Origin: Variovorax sp. PMC12 | GTDB lineage: Bacteria > Pseudomonadota > Gammaproteobacteria > Burkholderiales > Burkholderiaceae_C | NCBI RefSeq assembly: GCF_003019815.1 | Contig: NZ_CP027773.1 | Coordinates: forward strand, 5,697,501-5,761,500 | Length of the DNA stretch: 64,000 bases | Direction of reading: 5' to 3' | In this document: piece after piece, positions 41,108 through 53,600 of the stretch | How the letters are laid out: every line of letters begins with the position of its first letter | Position numbering within the stretch: position 1 is the first letter of the stretch | Position numbers and translations under genes: made by a program | Notes under the pieces: generated by a model | Database searches by the model: none | What the model saw: the letters and a program-made list of their open reading frames with translations, nothing else | Told to the model about the DNA's origin: nothing

Positions 41108-42999
41108 TGGGTATCGCACCTGACAGCATCCTCGGCCAGGCGGTCGAAATCGTCACAGACAAGATCAACGACCTGGACACGCTGGCGCAGCGCTACAGCT
41201 CGCAATTGAGCGCAGCGCTGGCGCAGATCGGTGCCATCGAGGTGGCCGACGTGCCGGCCCCGACGCGCCCCGCCGCGCCCGTTGCCACTCCGCCGCCGGT
41301 GCAGCTCGGCGATGCACCGACTTTCTCGCCGCCCGCTTTGCAGCTGCCGAACCTCCCGGACGGAATCAACATCGATGACCTGTTGAGTGATCTGGATGTG
41401 GGCGACATGGACGACTTGCCCGCGCCGCCAACCGCGATCCCAATCAACATCCCCGACGCCCCGGCCATGGCCGACATTCCGGCGCCGGCGCGGCCAGCCA
41501 TCGACACCAATGTGGTAATCCCGGACGCGCCGACCATCACCATGCCGGACATGGAGGCGCTGGAGCAAATCCGGCTGCCGGACTTCGTGTTTCCGGAGCT
41601 GCCGAACTTCGACGCCGTGGCGCCGGACGCCAGCGGCATCACCGTGCCGAACGTCTTCATCAACTGGAGCGAGCCGGCTTACGCATCGGAGCTGCTGGAC
41701 GAGCTGCAGGCCAAGGTGAAGGGGATGATGGCGGGCGGGACCGGGCTGCCTGCGCCCATCGAGGATGCACTGTTCGCGCGCACACGCGAGCGCAACAGCG
41801 CCGAGACCCAGCGCGCGGTGCAGGAGGCCGTGGACACCTGGGCAGCGCGCAACTTCTCGATGCCGCCAGGCATGCTGGTAAAGCAGGCGGACGTGATCCG
41901 TGAGCAGGGGCGCCTCAAGGCCGCCGAGCTGAACCGAGATGTCCTTGTGCAGGCTGCGCAATGGGAGATCGAGAACATCCGTTTCGCGGTGCAGCAGGGC
42001 ATGGCGCTGGAGCAGCTGACGGAGAACCTGCACCAGAACATGGCGAAGCGCCTGTTCGAGGTGGCGCGCTTTCAGGCCGAAAGTCAGATCAACGTGTTCA
42101 ACGCGCAGATCAGCCTCTTCAACGCGCAGAACGCCGCCTTCCAGACGCTCGCGCAGGTCTACCGGACCAAGCTGGACGCGGCTGTCTCCAAGCTCACGGC
42201 GTATAAGACCGCCGTGGAGGGGCAGGTGGCCCTGGGACAGATCAACCAGCAGCGCGTGGAGGTGTTCAAGGCCAAACTGGAGGCAGTGCAGTCGAACGTC
42301 GAGGTCTACAAGGCCCTGATGCAGGGTGCTTCGGTGCGCGCCGACACCCTCAAGAACCAGTTCGATGCCTATCGCGCGGATGTGCAGGCATACGCCGAGC
42401 AGATCGGCGCCGAGAAGGTGAAGTTCGATGCGTACGAGGCGCGCGTGAAGGGTGAGGCGGCCAAGGCCAACGTGCTGGATTCGCAGGCCCGCGCGTACGC
42501 ATCGACCATTCAAGGCCTGGCGAACAAGGCCGAGATCAAGGTCAAGGGCGCGCAGATCAAGATGGAAGCCGCGCGCACAAAGGTGTCGAAGTTCCTGGCT
42601 GACGTGGACGCTTTCAAGGCGACGCTCCAAGCGAGCCTGAGCGCGGTGCAGTATTCGACATCGGCATTCCAGGCGCAGGTGGAAGCCTGGCGCGCGAAGG
42701 CAGGCGCCACGGTGGCCGACGCGGAGATGCAGTCGCGCTTCTCGGACATGAACACGCGCACCAACATCGCGTATGCCGAGATGCAGATGAGCGAGTACAC
42801 CGCGAAGATGCAGAACGCTGTCCAGCAGGCGCAGATTGCGCTGGAGGCCGCCAAGGCACTGGGCCAGTTCACGGCACAGCTCGCGGCCGGCGCGATGTCC
42901 GCGGCGCACGTCTCCGCCAGCGTCAGTGGCTCCGGCAGCGCCAGTTCGTCCGACAGCCGTAGCGAAAGCACTTCGACCAGCTACAACTACCAGTATTAA
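41107..42999 (+). CDS. Long coiled-coil virion protein (630 aa)
   Basis: ATG 41107 shares a base with the preceding stop, with AAAGGAGAG upstream. Residues ~40-170 are Pro/Ala/Asp-rich (PAPPTAIPINIPDAPAMADI). The rest is a long Ala/Gln/Lys-rich coiled coil (QVEAWRAKAGATVADAEMQS, AYAEQIGAEKVKFDAYEARV) ending in a Ser-rich tail. It may be an internal, ejected or tail-needle-like protein. Function not established. Confidence 0.65.
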   Translation: MGIAPDSILGQAVEIVTDKINDLDTLAQRYSSQLSAALAQIGAIEVADVPAPTRPAAPVATPPPVQLGDAPTFSPPALQLPNLPDGINIDDLLSDLDVGDMDDLPAPPTAIPINIPDAPAMADIPAPARPAIDTNVVIPDAPTITMPDMEALEQIRLPDFVFPELPNFDAVAPDASGITVPNVFINWSEPAYASELLDELQAKVKGMMAGGTGLPAPIEDALFARTRERNSAETQRAVQEAVDTWAARNFSMPPGMLVKQADVIREQGRLKAAELNRDVLVQAAQWEIENIRFAVQQGMALEQLTENLHQNMAKRLFEVARFQAESQINVFNAQISLFNAQNAAFQTLAQVYRTKLDAAVSKLTAYKTAVEGQVALGQINQQRVEVFKAKLEAVQSNVEVYKALMQGASVRADTLKNQFDAYRADVQAYAEQIGAEKVKFDAYEARVKGEAAKANVLDSQARAYASTIQGLANKAEIKVKGAQIKMEAARTKVSKFLADVDAFKATLQASLSAVQYSTSAFQAQVEAWRAKAGATVADAEMQSRFSDMNTRTNIAYAEMQMSEYTAKMQNAVQQAQIALEAAKALGQFTAQLAAGAMSAAHVSASVSGSGSASSSDSRSESTSTSYNYQY

Positions 43000-43013
43000 A
43001 CGCGTGGGGTTGA

Positions 43014-43025
43014 CCCCCTGTGGGG
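43014..43025 (+). repeat. Boundary repeat copy E (CCCCCTGTGGGG)
   Basis: One mismatch to the consensus (G for A). Begins 15 bases after the stop at 42999 and lies 13 bp upstream of the terminator at 43038. GTGGGGTTGACC just before it can pair with it. Confidence 0.65.
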
Positions 43026-43037
43026 TTGGCTACTTGG

Positions 43038-43076
43038 CGGCCTGATGCGGAAGATGACCCGTATCAGGCCGTTTTT
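43038..43076 (+). terminator. Strong rho-independent terminator
   Basis: CGGCCTGATGCGG, 7-nt loop, and a return arm giving 13 pairs with one G-U, followed by TTTTT. It separates the coiled-coil protein gene from the 43091 gene, so 43091 onward needs a promoter after 43076 or readthrough. Confidence 0.85.
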
Positions 43077-43090
43077 CCGAGGGCACCCCT

Positions 43091-44629
43091 ATGCATGGAT
43101 TCAAGAAGGGCGCCAAGCCCAAAGTTCAACGGTTGGCCGACGGTGGCAAGGTCCGCGGACCCGGCACCGGCACGTCCGACGACATCGAGGCTGAAGTGCC
43201 TGCCGGCAGCTACATCATGCCGGCCGATTCGACTGCCGAGGTTGGTGAGGACAACCTCGCCGGTCTGGGGGCGCCAGTTCCTGTGAACCTGAGCAATGGC
43301 GAATACCAACTGCCTCCGGAGCAGGTGCACGCCATCGGCGTTCGGGCGCTGGATGAGATGAAGGCGGCCACGCATGCTCCCGTCGCCGAGCAGCGCCATG
43401 ATGACCTGTCCGACCTGTTTTTCGCGAACGGTGGCGTCGTTCCTGACGACGAGACCCGCCGCGACCCGCTTGCCCAGACCCAGGGGGCTGCGTTTGGTGT
43501 ATTCCGCCGGGAACCCACTGCAGGCTCTCGTGGCGGAATGATGCAGCCCTACGTGGCGACGGGTCCTTCGACGTTCGAGCCTGCGACCGTGCAGCAGGGA
43601 TCGGGGCGCCTCAATGCGGAGACCGACCCTCGCTCTCTCAGCTACAACCCCAGCGCGGCTGTGCCTGGCATTGCACGCCCATACGCCGGCGTGGGTGAGG
43701 GTTGGGGAGCTGGCGCCCGCGCAGCTGCCGCCGCTCCTGCGCCCACGCCGGCTCCCGCTCCGGCCGCGGTGATCCCGACCCCGGTATCCGCCACCGAGGC
43801 GCCCGGCGCGCAGCAGGTGATGCCCGGCGTCTACCGGCAAGGGAATAGCTACGCGGATAGCCGCGAAGGTGCGGTCGCAGGGTTCATGCCTCGCAGTGCG
43901 CCGACCGCGCAAAACGATGCGGCCGCGCAGTCGCTGTCCGATCGCTATGCCGCCGAGTCCGCGGCACAGGCCGCGGGCGGCGTGCCCGCGGGATTCCGCC
44001 CGGGTGGCGGCTTGAGTGTCTTCGCAGACACGTCGCGAGCGGACCGCGAACGCAGCGCCGTGATGAGCGCGGCACTTTCTCCGATGCCGGGCTCCCGCAA
44101 TGGCCAGTTGACAGCTAACCAGATCCGCACGGCGCAGGGCATGCTGGAAGGTGAGCGCCGCGACGACACCACGCGCTACACATCCGACCAGCAGCGAGAG
44201 ATTGCGCAGATGCGCGAAGCGGGTGACACGCAGCGTGCTGCAGCGAGCACTGCGATTGCACAGGGCCGCCTCAACCTCGAAGGCACGGCGCAAGGTTTTC
44301 AGACCCGCTCGGCGCAGCGCCTAGAGCGCCTACAGCAGCAGTACGAGGCGGCCAAGCCGGCGGAGCGCTCTGCCATCGCACAGCAGATTCGCGACTTCCA
44401 GGGCAAGGAGAACCCGAACCGTTTCACGGTGGTGCCCGGCGGACAGGAGTGGGACCAGCAGGCAATGGCCATGCGCAACGTGCCATCGCGCGTCCTCAAT
44501 AACCAAACCGGCGAGTTCATGCAGGCCCCTGGCGCTGGCGCGCCGCAGGCCGCCCGCGCCGTCGGATCAACCTCCACCGTGAATGGCAAGACCGCCGTGT
44601 GGGATGGCAGCAAGTGGGTTCCCCGCTAA
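43091..44629 (+). CDS. Internal virion protein-like, Ala/Pro/Gln-rich (512 aa)
   Basis: The N-terminus (MHGFKKGAKPKVQRLADGGK, EVPAGSYIMPADSTAEVG) is the signature of a phage protein family commonly encoded directly before PLxRFG giants. A low-complexity Ala/Pro segment (residues ~205-230) and a C-terminal coiled coil (AQRLERLQQQYEAAKPAERS) follow. It ends VWDGSKWVPR. Probably an internal protein ejected with the DNA. No clear ribosome site before the ATG; it lies 14 bp after the terminator. Confidence 0.7.
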   Translation: MHGFKKGAKPKVQRLADGGKVRGPGTGTSDDIEAEVPAGSYIMPADSTAEVGEDNLAGLGAPVPVNLSNGEYQLPPEQVHAIGVRALDEMKAATHAPVAEQRHDDLSDLFFANGGVVPDDETRRDPLAQTQGAAFGVFRREPTAGSRGGMMQPYVATGPSTFEPATVQQGSGRLNAETDPRSLSYNPSAAVPGIARPYAGVGEGWGAGARAAAAAPAPTPAPAPAAVIPTPVSATEAPGAQQVMPGVYRQGNSYADSREGAVAGFMPRSAPTAQNDAAAQSLSDRYAAESAAQAAGGVPAGFRPGGGLSVFADTSRADRERSAVMSAALSPMPGSRNGQLTANQIRTAQGMLEGERRDDTTRYTSDQQREIAQMREAGDTQRAAASTAIAQGRLNLEGTAQGFQTRSAQRLERLQQQYEAAKPAERSAIAQQIRDFQGKENPNRFTVVPGGQEWDQQAMAMRNVPSRVLNNQTGEFMQAPGAGAPQAARAVGSTSTVNGKTAVWDGSKWVPR

Positions 44630-44638
44630 AGGCAAAAA

Positions 44639-47600
44639 ATGGCTGAAAAGATCGACTGGGATAAGGGTTCCATCACGCCGCCGGCGGACAGTGCTCCCAC
44701 GGATTGGGAGCGCGGCCAGATCAAGCCGCCGAACGATGACGGCTCGCTCGCGCGCGGTTTCAAGACCGCGATGCGCCAGATTCCACAGACCATCGGCGGC
44801 ACCATCGGCTTGGTCGGTGATGCAGTGGGCTCGGATGCCGTGCGCAACTACGGCATGGACATCTACAACCGGCAGACGGAGCAGATCAAGGACCTGTCGA
44901 GAGATAGTGATTCGTTCTCCAACGTGCTGAAGGGCGAGGCCGATCCGACTGAGTTCCTCAAGTACGGCGCCGGCTACGTGGGCGGGCAAGCGCTGACCGC
45001 GCTGGGCACTGGCGGTGTGGGCGGCTTCGTCGGTAAGAAGATCGCGCAGCGCGGCATCGCGAAGGCGGTGGGCGAGGAAGCGGCGCAACTCGCGGCGCGG
45101 CGTGGCGCGCAGATCGGCGCCGGTGCCGCGATGGGCGGCAGCAACGTCGTGCAGGAAGCCGGCTCTATCTACCCCGAGGCGGTCGAGCAGGCGCAGCACG
45201 ATGGCAGAACCCTGACCGGCGGCGACCTGGCGCGTGTCGCTGGTGCAGCGGTTGGGGCAGCGGCCGTGGACACCGCCGCCGACGCACTCATGTTCAAGGG
45301 CTTGGCGCATGGGGGATCGTCCGCTTCGAACATCGCGGCGCGCGCGGTGCGCACTGTGCCTGCCAGCATGGCGCGCGAAGGTCTTACGGAAGGCGTGCAG
45401 ACTGGTATCGAGCGCTGGGGTGCGCAGCAGGATCTGACGAACGAGGACGCTATCCGTGACTACGTGGACTCGGCGGCGCTGGGCGCCGTGGGTGGTGGGT
45501 TGGGTGGCGCTGGCGCTGCGCTCCGCCGCCGGGTAGACGTGCCGGGTGCTGAAGCTCTGCCAGGTGCTCCTGCCGGCCCAGCCGCAGACCCGGTGGCATT
45601 GCCTCCGCCGGCCATCATCGTTGGAGAGGACGGCGTGGCACGCACCACGCAGGACCGCAATGCGGAGCTGCAGCGTTCGCGCAATGGGGAGTTCGCCGAC
45701 ATCACGCCAGTGGCGGCCACGCCCGAGTTCGTGCCCGAGGCACCGCGCGCGCTTGCGCCTCCGGTCATCAACGTGGATGGGGCAGGCAACGCCGAAACTG
45801 GCGCGGACCGCAATGCTGAAGCGCAGCAGAGCCTCGCTGATCGCATCGCGCGCCGTCAGCGCATCGAAGCCGGCGATGTTGTCGATGTCACCCCGGTCCC
45901 GGAGAGCCAGTCGCCCTCGCAGAAGATGGGGTTGGATCCGGCGGCCGGGCCTCTGAGCGCCGCCGCTGCGCACGCCGTGGACAACGGCGCCGCCGATCAG
46001 ATGACTGCGATGCAAGAGGCTGCCGCGCCGGCGACGGGGAAAACGCAGCCCAAGGGCGGCACGCTCACCCAGGCCGCGCAGGTATCGCAGCCCGCGCAGG
46101 CAACGCCGGCCGTGAGTGCGGACGGAGTGATCGACAGCCCCGAAAACACGCCGGGACTCGCTTCCTGGTCGGACGAACAGCTCACTGCGCAGCTCAAGGG
46201 CGCGCAGAACCCCGAGGTGAAGCGTCGTGTGCGCGAGGAAATTTCGCTTCGGCGCGAGGCCGCCGACCAGGCCGCGCCGTCGGCAGCTCCAGCGGTCGCA
46301 GATCTCGCCGCCGCCGGTGAGCGCTGGACGCGCATGCCCGAGGCCGAGCGCCGGGCCTTGGCCTCTCAGACCGATCTGAAGCTCGTGCTGCGCAAAAACG
46401 TGCCGCGGGCGCAATGGGAGAACCTCAACGTCGATGTGCAGCGCAAGCTCACTCAGGCCATGCAGCCGGCTCGGCAGGGCGAGGTGCGCGGCAAGATGGC
46501 TTCCGGCGAGGTCGTGCGCACCGCGTCGGGCCGCGATACCACCCCATTCCCCAAGGTGGCAGTGGACACCGACCGCAAGGCTGGCACAACACTGAAGGCA
46601 GTAGATCGCTGGCTGGTGCAGAACGCCATGGACGAGGCACGGGCGCGCGGCGACGAGTTCAATGCACGGCAGTTCGAGGCAGCTCTCGCGTGGCCACAGC
46701 AGGCCGACAAGGACAGTGCCGAGGAATACCTGTTCGGCGAACAGCCGGCCGTCCCGCGCCAGTTGCTGAAGCCGCTCAATGGCGGTACTGCGGCCACCGG
46801 CGAATCCACGGACCTGGACGCGGCGGCGCATGCGGCAGCCACGAGCCCGCAGAACGATCTGCCCGCGCCCACGCAGGCGCAGAAGGAGGCCGGCAACTAC
46901 GTCAAGGGCCACGTTCGGGTGCAAGGTCTGGACATCACAGTGGAGAACCCGCGCGGCTCGGACCGTACCGGCACGCGCCCCGATGGAACGGAGTGGCGTC
47001 ACAGCATGAGCGACCACTATGGCTACATCCGTCGCACGGAGGGGGCCGACGGCGAGCAGGTGGATGCGTACATCGGTCCGAACCCAGACGCCCAGCGGGT
47101 ATTTGTGGTGGACCAACTTGATCAGCAGTCCGGTGGGTTCGATGAGCACAAGGTGATGCTCGGCTTCGATAGCCAGGCAGCGGCCGAACAGGCGTATCGC
47201 TCGAACTTCGATGCCGGCTGGAAGGTCGGGCCTGTGCGCGCGATGGACATGGCCGAGTTCAAGACGTGGCTGAAGGAAGGGAACACACTTCAGCCTGTCG
47301 CCGACGCACCGGCAGCACCGGCAGCACCGGCAGCACCGGCAGCACCGGCAGCACCGGCGGGTCCACCTGCGACCGCGAAGAAGCAGCCGCGCGGTGTGCT
47401 TGCGAAGATGGCAGCGGCCAAGGATCCGAAGCCCAAGCGCGAACTGAAGGCCGACCGCATCGCCCGCGAGGCGGAGGAAGCCAGGGTTTCCTACTTCACG
47501 CCCGGCAACGTGGTACGCAGCTACGGCGAAGGCTTCGATCAGGTCATCAGATACAAGCCCGCCGACCAGGAGGGCAACTGGTCAGTCACGGTGCGCGCCG

Positions 47601-50600
47601 CGCGCAAGGTCGGTCCGGCAAAGTTCGAGGCTATCCCAGGCGAGCGGGAGCGTACGCACAGCACGCAGCCCAGCGAGCGTGAACTGAAGGTCGGTCCAGC
47701 GGCACGCATCGCCGCGCTTCCGCGAGTTGCAGCCGCGGGCGAGCGTGCGCCGGCCGCCCAGGCGGAGCCGCAGGAGGCGAAGGCACCGGCTACGGCACCC
47801 GCACCCGCCTCCGCAGTGGCCGCGCCGGACAGCGGCAAGATCGTGGACTTCGGCGAGAAGATCGGCGGCGCTCGTAAGGATCGCGCGGAGAAGACCGGCG
47901 CGCGTTCCGCGGCCGCGCCGAAAGATGACCGTCCGGCATGGGCTCGCCGTTTCGAGGTATCGCAGATTGCGAAGAGCCGCAATGCCGGCGAAGACGGGCG
48001 CTGGGTCATCCGCGATACGCGCTCGCTCGACTTTATGAAGCAGCCTCGGCAGGTCGGTCGCGATACCTACGCGACCCGCGAGGACGCGGAGGCCGCGATT
48101 CCGTTGGCAGCCGTCACTCTGAAGCACCGCGTGACGTACACCCGAGACGGTAAGTTCGAGATCTGGCGTGACGTGACCGACCGCAAGCGCGTGAAGGTGG
48201 TTGAACAGTCCTTCGACACGCGCGAGGATGCTCTGCGATACATGTCCGAGAACGCTCCAGCGATCATCGAGACCAACACCACGTTCGGAGAAGCGGACCT
48301 GCCGCGCCCCGCAAGCGAGCAGCGTGTCGGAGCAGAGCGCCGCACGGGCGACGTGAAGGATGGCGACTTCGGCGACACCTTCGGCTTCCGCGGCGTGGAG
48401 TTCGGCAACTGGAACAACCAGGCCGACCGCCAGCAGTTGCTGAACGATGCATACGACGGCCTGCTGGACCTGGCCGATGTCATGGGCATCCCACCTCGGG
48501 CCATCAGCCTCGACGGTGAACTTGCCTTGGCGTTCGGCGCCCGAGGCAGTGGCTTGAGCGGCGCGCGCGCCCACTACGAACCTGAAAAGGCCGTCATCAA
48601 CCTGACGAAGATGAACGGCGCTGGCTCCCTGGCACACGAATGGTTCCATGCCATGGACCACTACTTCGGGCGACAGGATGGCAAGGCGCCCACCGAGTGG
48701 GTGACGGGCAAGGATGGCACACGCTCGCTCGAGGTGAACAGTGACTTCGAGCGCAATGCGGCCAGCGGTGGCACGCGCGGGGAGCGCTCGGGCATGCGCG
48801 CAGAGGTCCAGGATGCCTACCGCGACCTGATGAACACCATCACGCGGAAGGCCGAGCAGTACACCGAAGACACGGCCAGGGCGGACAAGTTCGTCGCGAC
48901 GTCGCGCAACGAGGTCGAGGACCGGCTGGCGAGCATTCGGAAAAACCTCTCGGAGAAGCTGCCCGACTACTTCAAGCGCAACAACAAGCCGGCCACGGCC
49001 GAGCAGTTGGCAGAGTTCGACACGCTGGCCCAACAGATCGTCAACGGCGAGGCGCTGGAACTGCGAGTGCAGTCGAAGAACCCCAAGGCCGCCGCGCGTT
49101 TGTCCGGCTTCCGCTGGACCAATGACGTGCTGGAGAAGATGAGCGGCATCCTGAAGGCTGTGCGCGGCCAGGCTGGGTTCAGCGCAGATCAGAAAGGCAC
49201 ACTGGATGCTCTGCGCGGCGACATGCAGCGCTACAGCCAGCGCCTGAAGATGCTGGCCGACGCGCAGGAGAGCACCGAGAAGACACGCGCTGTGCCAACC
49301 AGTTTCGCCATGGATGCGCGCGAGCTGGACCAGGGCCGCGGGCAGGACTACTGGACCACGCCGCACGAGATGGCCGCGCGAGCCTTCCAGGGCTACGTGG
49401 AGGACAAGATCGCGGAGCGTGGTGGCACAAGTCCGTTCCTGAACTACGGTCCGGAGAACGCCGGCATCTTGACGCCCTGGGGGGTCAAGCGCCCCTTTCC
49501 GCACGGCGCCGAGCGCGTGGCGATCAACCAGGCGCTCGACAAGCTCGTGGGCATCATCCAGACGCGAGAGGGCGACGACGGAAACGTGGCGCTGTTCAGC
49601 CGCTCGAACAACACGCGCGGCGCATTCGAAGCGCGCATCGATGCGCTGTTTGCCGGCGGCCACGCTGCCACGGGCACGCGCATCCTCGATTCCTCGGACG
49701 TGATGGGCCTGCTGGGCTACCCGAAGGTGCCGATGATGCTCAACGAGTCGCACCTGCGCGAGAGCATGACCACGCACCCCGAGATGACGGCGGCGGCGTG
49801 GAAGAAGGTGCCGGATTGGCTGGAGAGCCCAGCTGCTGTGTATCGCGATGGCGGCAAATCGGATCGCCTGATCGTGATCGCGCCCGAGACCATCGCTGGC
49901 TACCCGGTAATGCTGGTGGTGGAGCCGAACCCGACACCTGCACGCCGCGGTCACTCCGAGCCGTTCCAGCTGTTGGTGACGGCCTATGCAAAGACCACCG
50001 GCGGCCTGCCGTCGCCGGGCTACCTGGCGACCAGCGGGCAGCTTCTGTACGTGGATACGAAAAACGCCCCCGAAGTTTGGCAGCGCGCCGGGGGCCAATT
50101 CCCCGGACAGGCTGCGCTTCGAGGGCGCCAAAAGATTTTAACGGAGAAGCAGCTGGGTGGCTACCGCCGCGCGAATAACCCAGCCTTCAGCAACGGCGGC
50201 GGCGCGGGCATGTCGGTTGCCGACGCGAAGCGCACTACCGACGCCATCCGCAGCGCCTGGGCGAACGGCCCCGAGGTGGTCGTGGTGCAGAGCATGCAGG
50301 ACCCAGCCGTGCCGCAGCGCGTGCGCGAGCACGACGCCGAGCAAAAGTCACAGGGCGCCGAGGGTGAGCCCGAGGGCTTCTTCTTCGGCGGCAAAGCCTA
50401 CGTCGTCGCCGGCCAGCTGTCGTCGCAGGAGGACGTGGCGCGTGTGCTGCTGCACGAGTCCCTGGGCCACTACGGTCTGCGGGGTGTCTTCGGCAAGGCG
50501 CTGGATCCGGTGCTGCAGCAGGTGGCGACTTTGCGCGAGGCCGACGTACGCGCCAAGGCCGAGCAGTACGGCCTCGACTTTGACAATGTCGCGCAGCGCC

Positions 50601-53600
50601 TCAATGCGGCCGAGGAAGTGCTGGCGGAGATGGCACAGACGGAGCCGACGCTGGGTTTGGTGGAGCGCGCCATCGCAGCCATCCGGAACTGGTTGCGCGT
50701 CAATGTGCCTGGCTTCGGCCAGCTTGCACTGACGGATGCGGACATCGTGCAGGGCTACCTGCTGCCGGCCCGCCAGTTCGTGCAGGGGCGTGAAGCGCGA
50801 CAGGCAGCGCCCGAGCCGATGCCAGCGTACAGCCGCCCGAAGTCTCGCACCAGCTCGGCATTCAGCCCGGCCGCGCGCATGCAGGCGGTGCAGTCGGTGG
50901 AGCGCACCACGGATGCGATCCGCAATGCCTGGGCCAATGGCCCTGAGGTGGTGGTGGCGTTCGACATGGGCGATCCGGTCATTCCGGAGGCCGCGCGGCG
51001 CGCCGACCTGAAGCAGCGTAGCGGCGGCGCCCGCGGCGCGCCGGAGGGCTTCTACTACCGCGGGAAGGTCTACCTGATGGCATCGCGCCTAGCGACGCCG
51101 GCGGACGCTGCCCGGGTGCTCTTCCACGAGGCGCTCGGCCATCACGGTCTGCGCGGAGTGTTTGGGAAGGACTTGAACGGCATCCTGAACCAGGTCGCCA
51201 CAATGCGCCGCGCCGACGTTGACGCGAAGGTCAAGGAATACGGGTTGCGCGGCGTCAACAAGCTGGACCGCCGAGCGGCCGCAGAAGAAGTGCTGGCCGA
51301 GATGGCGCAGGACACGCCCGAAGTGCACTTTGTGCGCCGCGCCGTCGCAGCGATCCGCACCTGGTTGCGCGAGAAAGTGCCCGGTTTCCGCAACCTGCGG
51401 CTGTCCGACGACGAGATCATCCGGAACTACATCCTGCCGGCACGGCGCTTCGTGGAGCAGGGCGGTCCGAACGGCGGCGGTGGCGTGCGCGGCGCGGCAT
51501 TCAGTCGCGACGTGGCGGAGGCCTCCGAGCCCGAAGCCATGTTCAGCCGCTCGAAGATGTCGGAATATGCGCGGACTGCCACCGCCGAGCTGAACAAAAC
51601 GTTCTCGGCGCCGGGCAAGATTTCCTGGTGGCACAAGACCATTGGCACGATGTACAACCTCGCCGAGCGCGCGCCGGCGTTCAAGCCGGTGTTCGAGGCG
51701 GCCCAGGGCTTTGTGGACGACGTGAGCCACTTCGCCACCGATGCGTCTGAGCTGGCGCCGCGGCTGCTTCCGAAGTTGGAGGCGTGGCGCGACATCACGA
51801 AGTCGCCCATCACCGCGGCCGACAACAAGGCGCTGGCGCGCCCGGTGTTCGAGGGCACGCTGTCTTGGGCGCGCGACGAGTCGGGCAAGGCCGTGCCGGT
51901 GCAGAGCCTGGTCGATGCAGCAGCCGCGATGACGGTGGACCAGAAGGCGCAGCGCCTCCTGCGCAACAACCAGATCGATGCCAACATGCTCAAGGCGTGG
52001 AAGGGCATGCCCCTGGAGTCCTACGAAAAGGAGATCACGTCGCGCTACGAGTCGCGAATGCTGCAACCCGGCGTGGTGTGGTCGGACAGCGAGCTGCAGA
52101 GCATGTTCGGCCTAACGGATCAGCAGATCGGGCTCTACAAGGAGTTCCGTGCCGCGACCGACCGCAGCCTGGACACGATGGCCCGAGCCGACATGCTGCG
52201 CTTCGGCGGCGACGACGTGAAGGCGATCAAGGATCAGGTGATGGACGCGGCGGATGCGCAGGCTGCCGCTGTCATGATCCGTGACCACCTGATCGACCTG
52301 TCAAACGAGCAGCCCGACCGCGCCACGCAACTGCTCAACGCGGCAAACGGCATCATCGACCGCGCCGACAAGGTGGCGGAGCTGCAGGGTCGCGGGTATG
52401 CGCCGCTGTCGCGCTTCGGGCAGTACACCGTGGATGTGGTGGCTGATGGCGAGCGTCAGTATTTCGGCCTGTTTGAGACGGCGCGCGAGGCCAACGTGAT
52501 GGCGGCCAAGATGCGCACCGAGTTCGGCGATGCCGCGGTGAGCCAGGGCACGCTGTCGAACGAGGCTTTCAAGCTCTTCGCCGGCGTGACGCCGGAGAGC
52601 CTGGAGGTGTTCGGCAACATGCTGGGCCTCGACTCGACGGGCGACAGCGCGCAGGACCACGCCTTCCAGGAGTACCTGCGCCTGACCAAGACCAACCGCA
52701 GCGCCATGCGGCGCCTGATCCATCGGCAGGGCATCGCTGGCTTCAGCGAGGACGTGGGCCGCGTGCTGGCGTCGTTCATCTACTCCAACTCGCGCCAGAC
52801 CGCCGCGGGCCTGCACATGGGCGATCTTGGCGATGCGGTCAACAACATCCCGAAGGAGCAGGGCGAGCTGAAGGACGTGGCGGTGCGCCTTGCCGAGTAC
52901 GTGAAGAACCCACAAGAGGAAGCGCAGGCCGTGCGCGGGCTGCTGTTCGCGCAGTATCTGGGTGGCTCCATCGCTTCGGCGTTCGTGAACATGACGCAGC
53001 CGGCCGCCGTGACCTTTCCGTGGCTCAGTCAGTTCGGCGGCGCCCGCAAGGCTGCCGGCGCGCTGGCCACCGCCGCGAAGCAGATGGCGACGAAGGGCTT
53101 CAGCTACGAAGCCGACTTGGCAATGGCGCTGAAGGATGCGGAAGACGATGGCACGGTCAGCCCGCAAGAGGTGCACCAGCTGATGGCGCAGGCGCGCGGC
53201 TCTGGCTCGCTGCGGTCGGGCGATGGTACGCGGCTCGGCGATGCACGCGCCGTCGGCCAGAACGCGCTGTCGCGCCTGTCGCTGGCGTGGGGCAAGGTCT
53301 TCGGCGCGGCCGAGCAGGTCAATCGGCGCATCACCTTCATCGCCGCGTACCGCATGGCGCGCGAGCGCGGCGCGGAAGATCCGGCGGGCTTCGCGAAGCA
53401 GGCCGTGACCGAAACCCAGTTCCTCTACAGCAAGGCCAACAAGATGAGCTGGGCGCGCGGCGCGGTCGGCGGCACGCTGATGACGTTCAAGACGTACAGC
53501 GTGGCCTATCTGGAGCTGCTGCACCGCATGTACACGCAGGGCGGCCCCGAGGGCAAGAAAGCTGCGCTGCTGGCTCTGGGCATGCTCATGGTGATGGGCG

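Noticed and set aside
47306..47362. CRISPR-like or minisatellite array
   Set aside because: In-frame 9-bp repeats without spacers, coding Ala-Pro linker. No CRISPR array was seen anywhere in the window.
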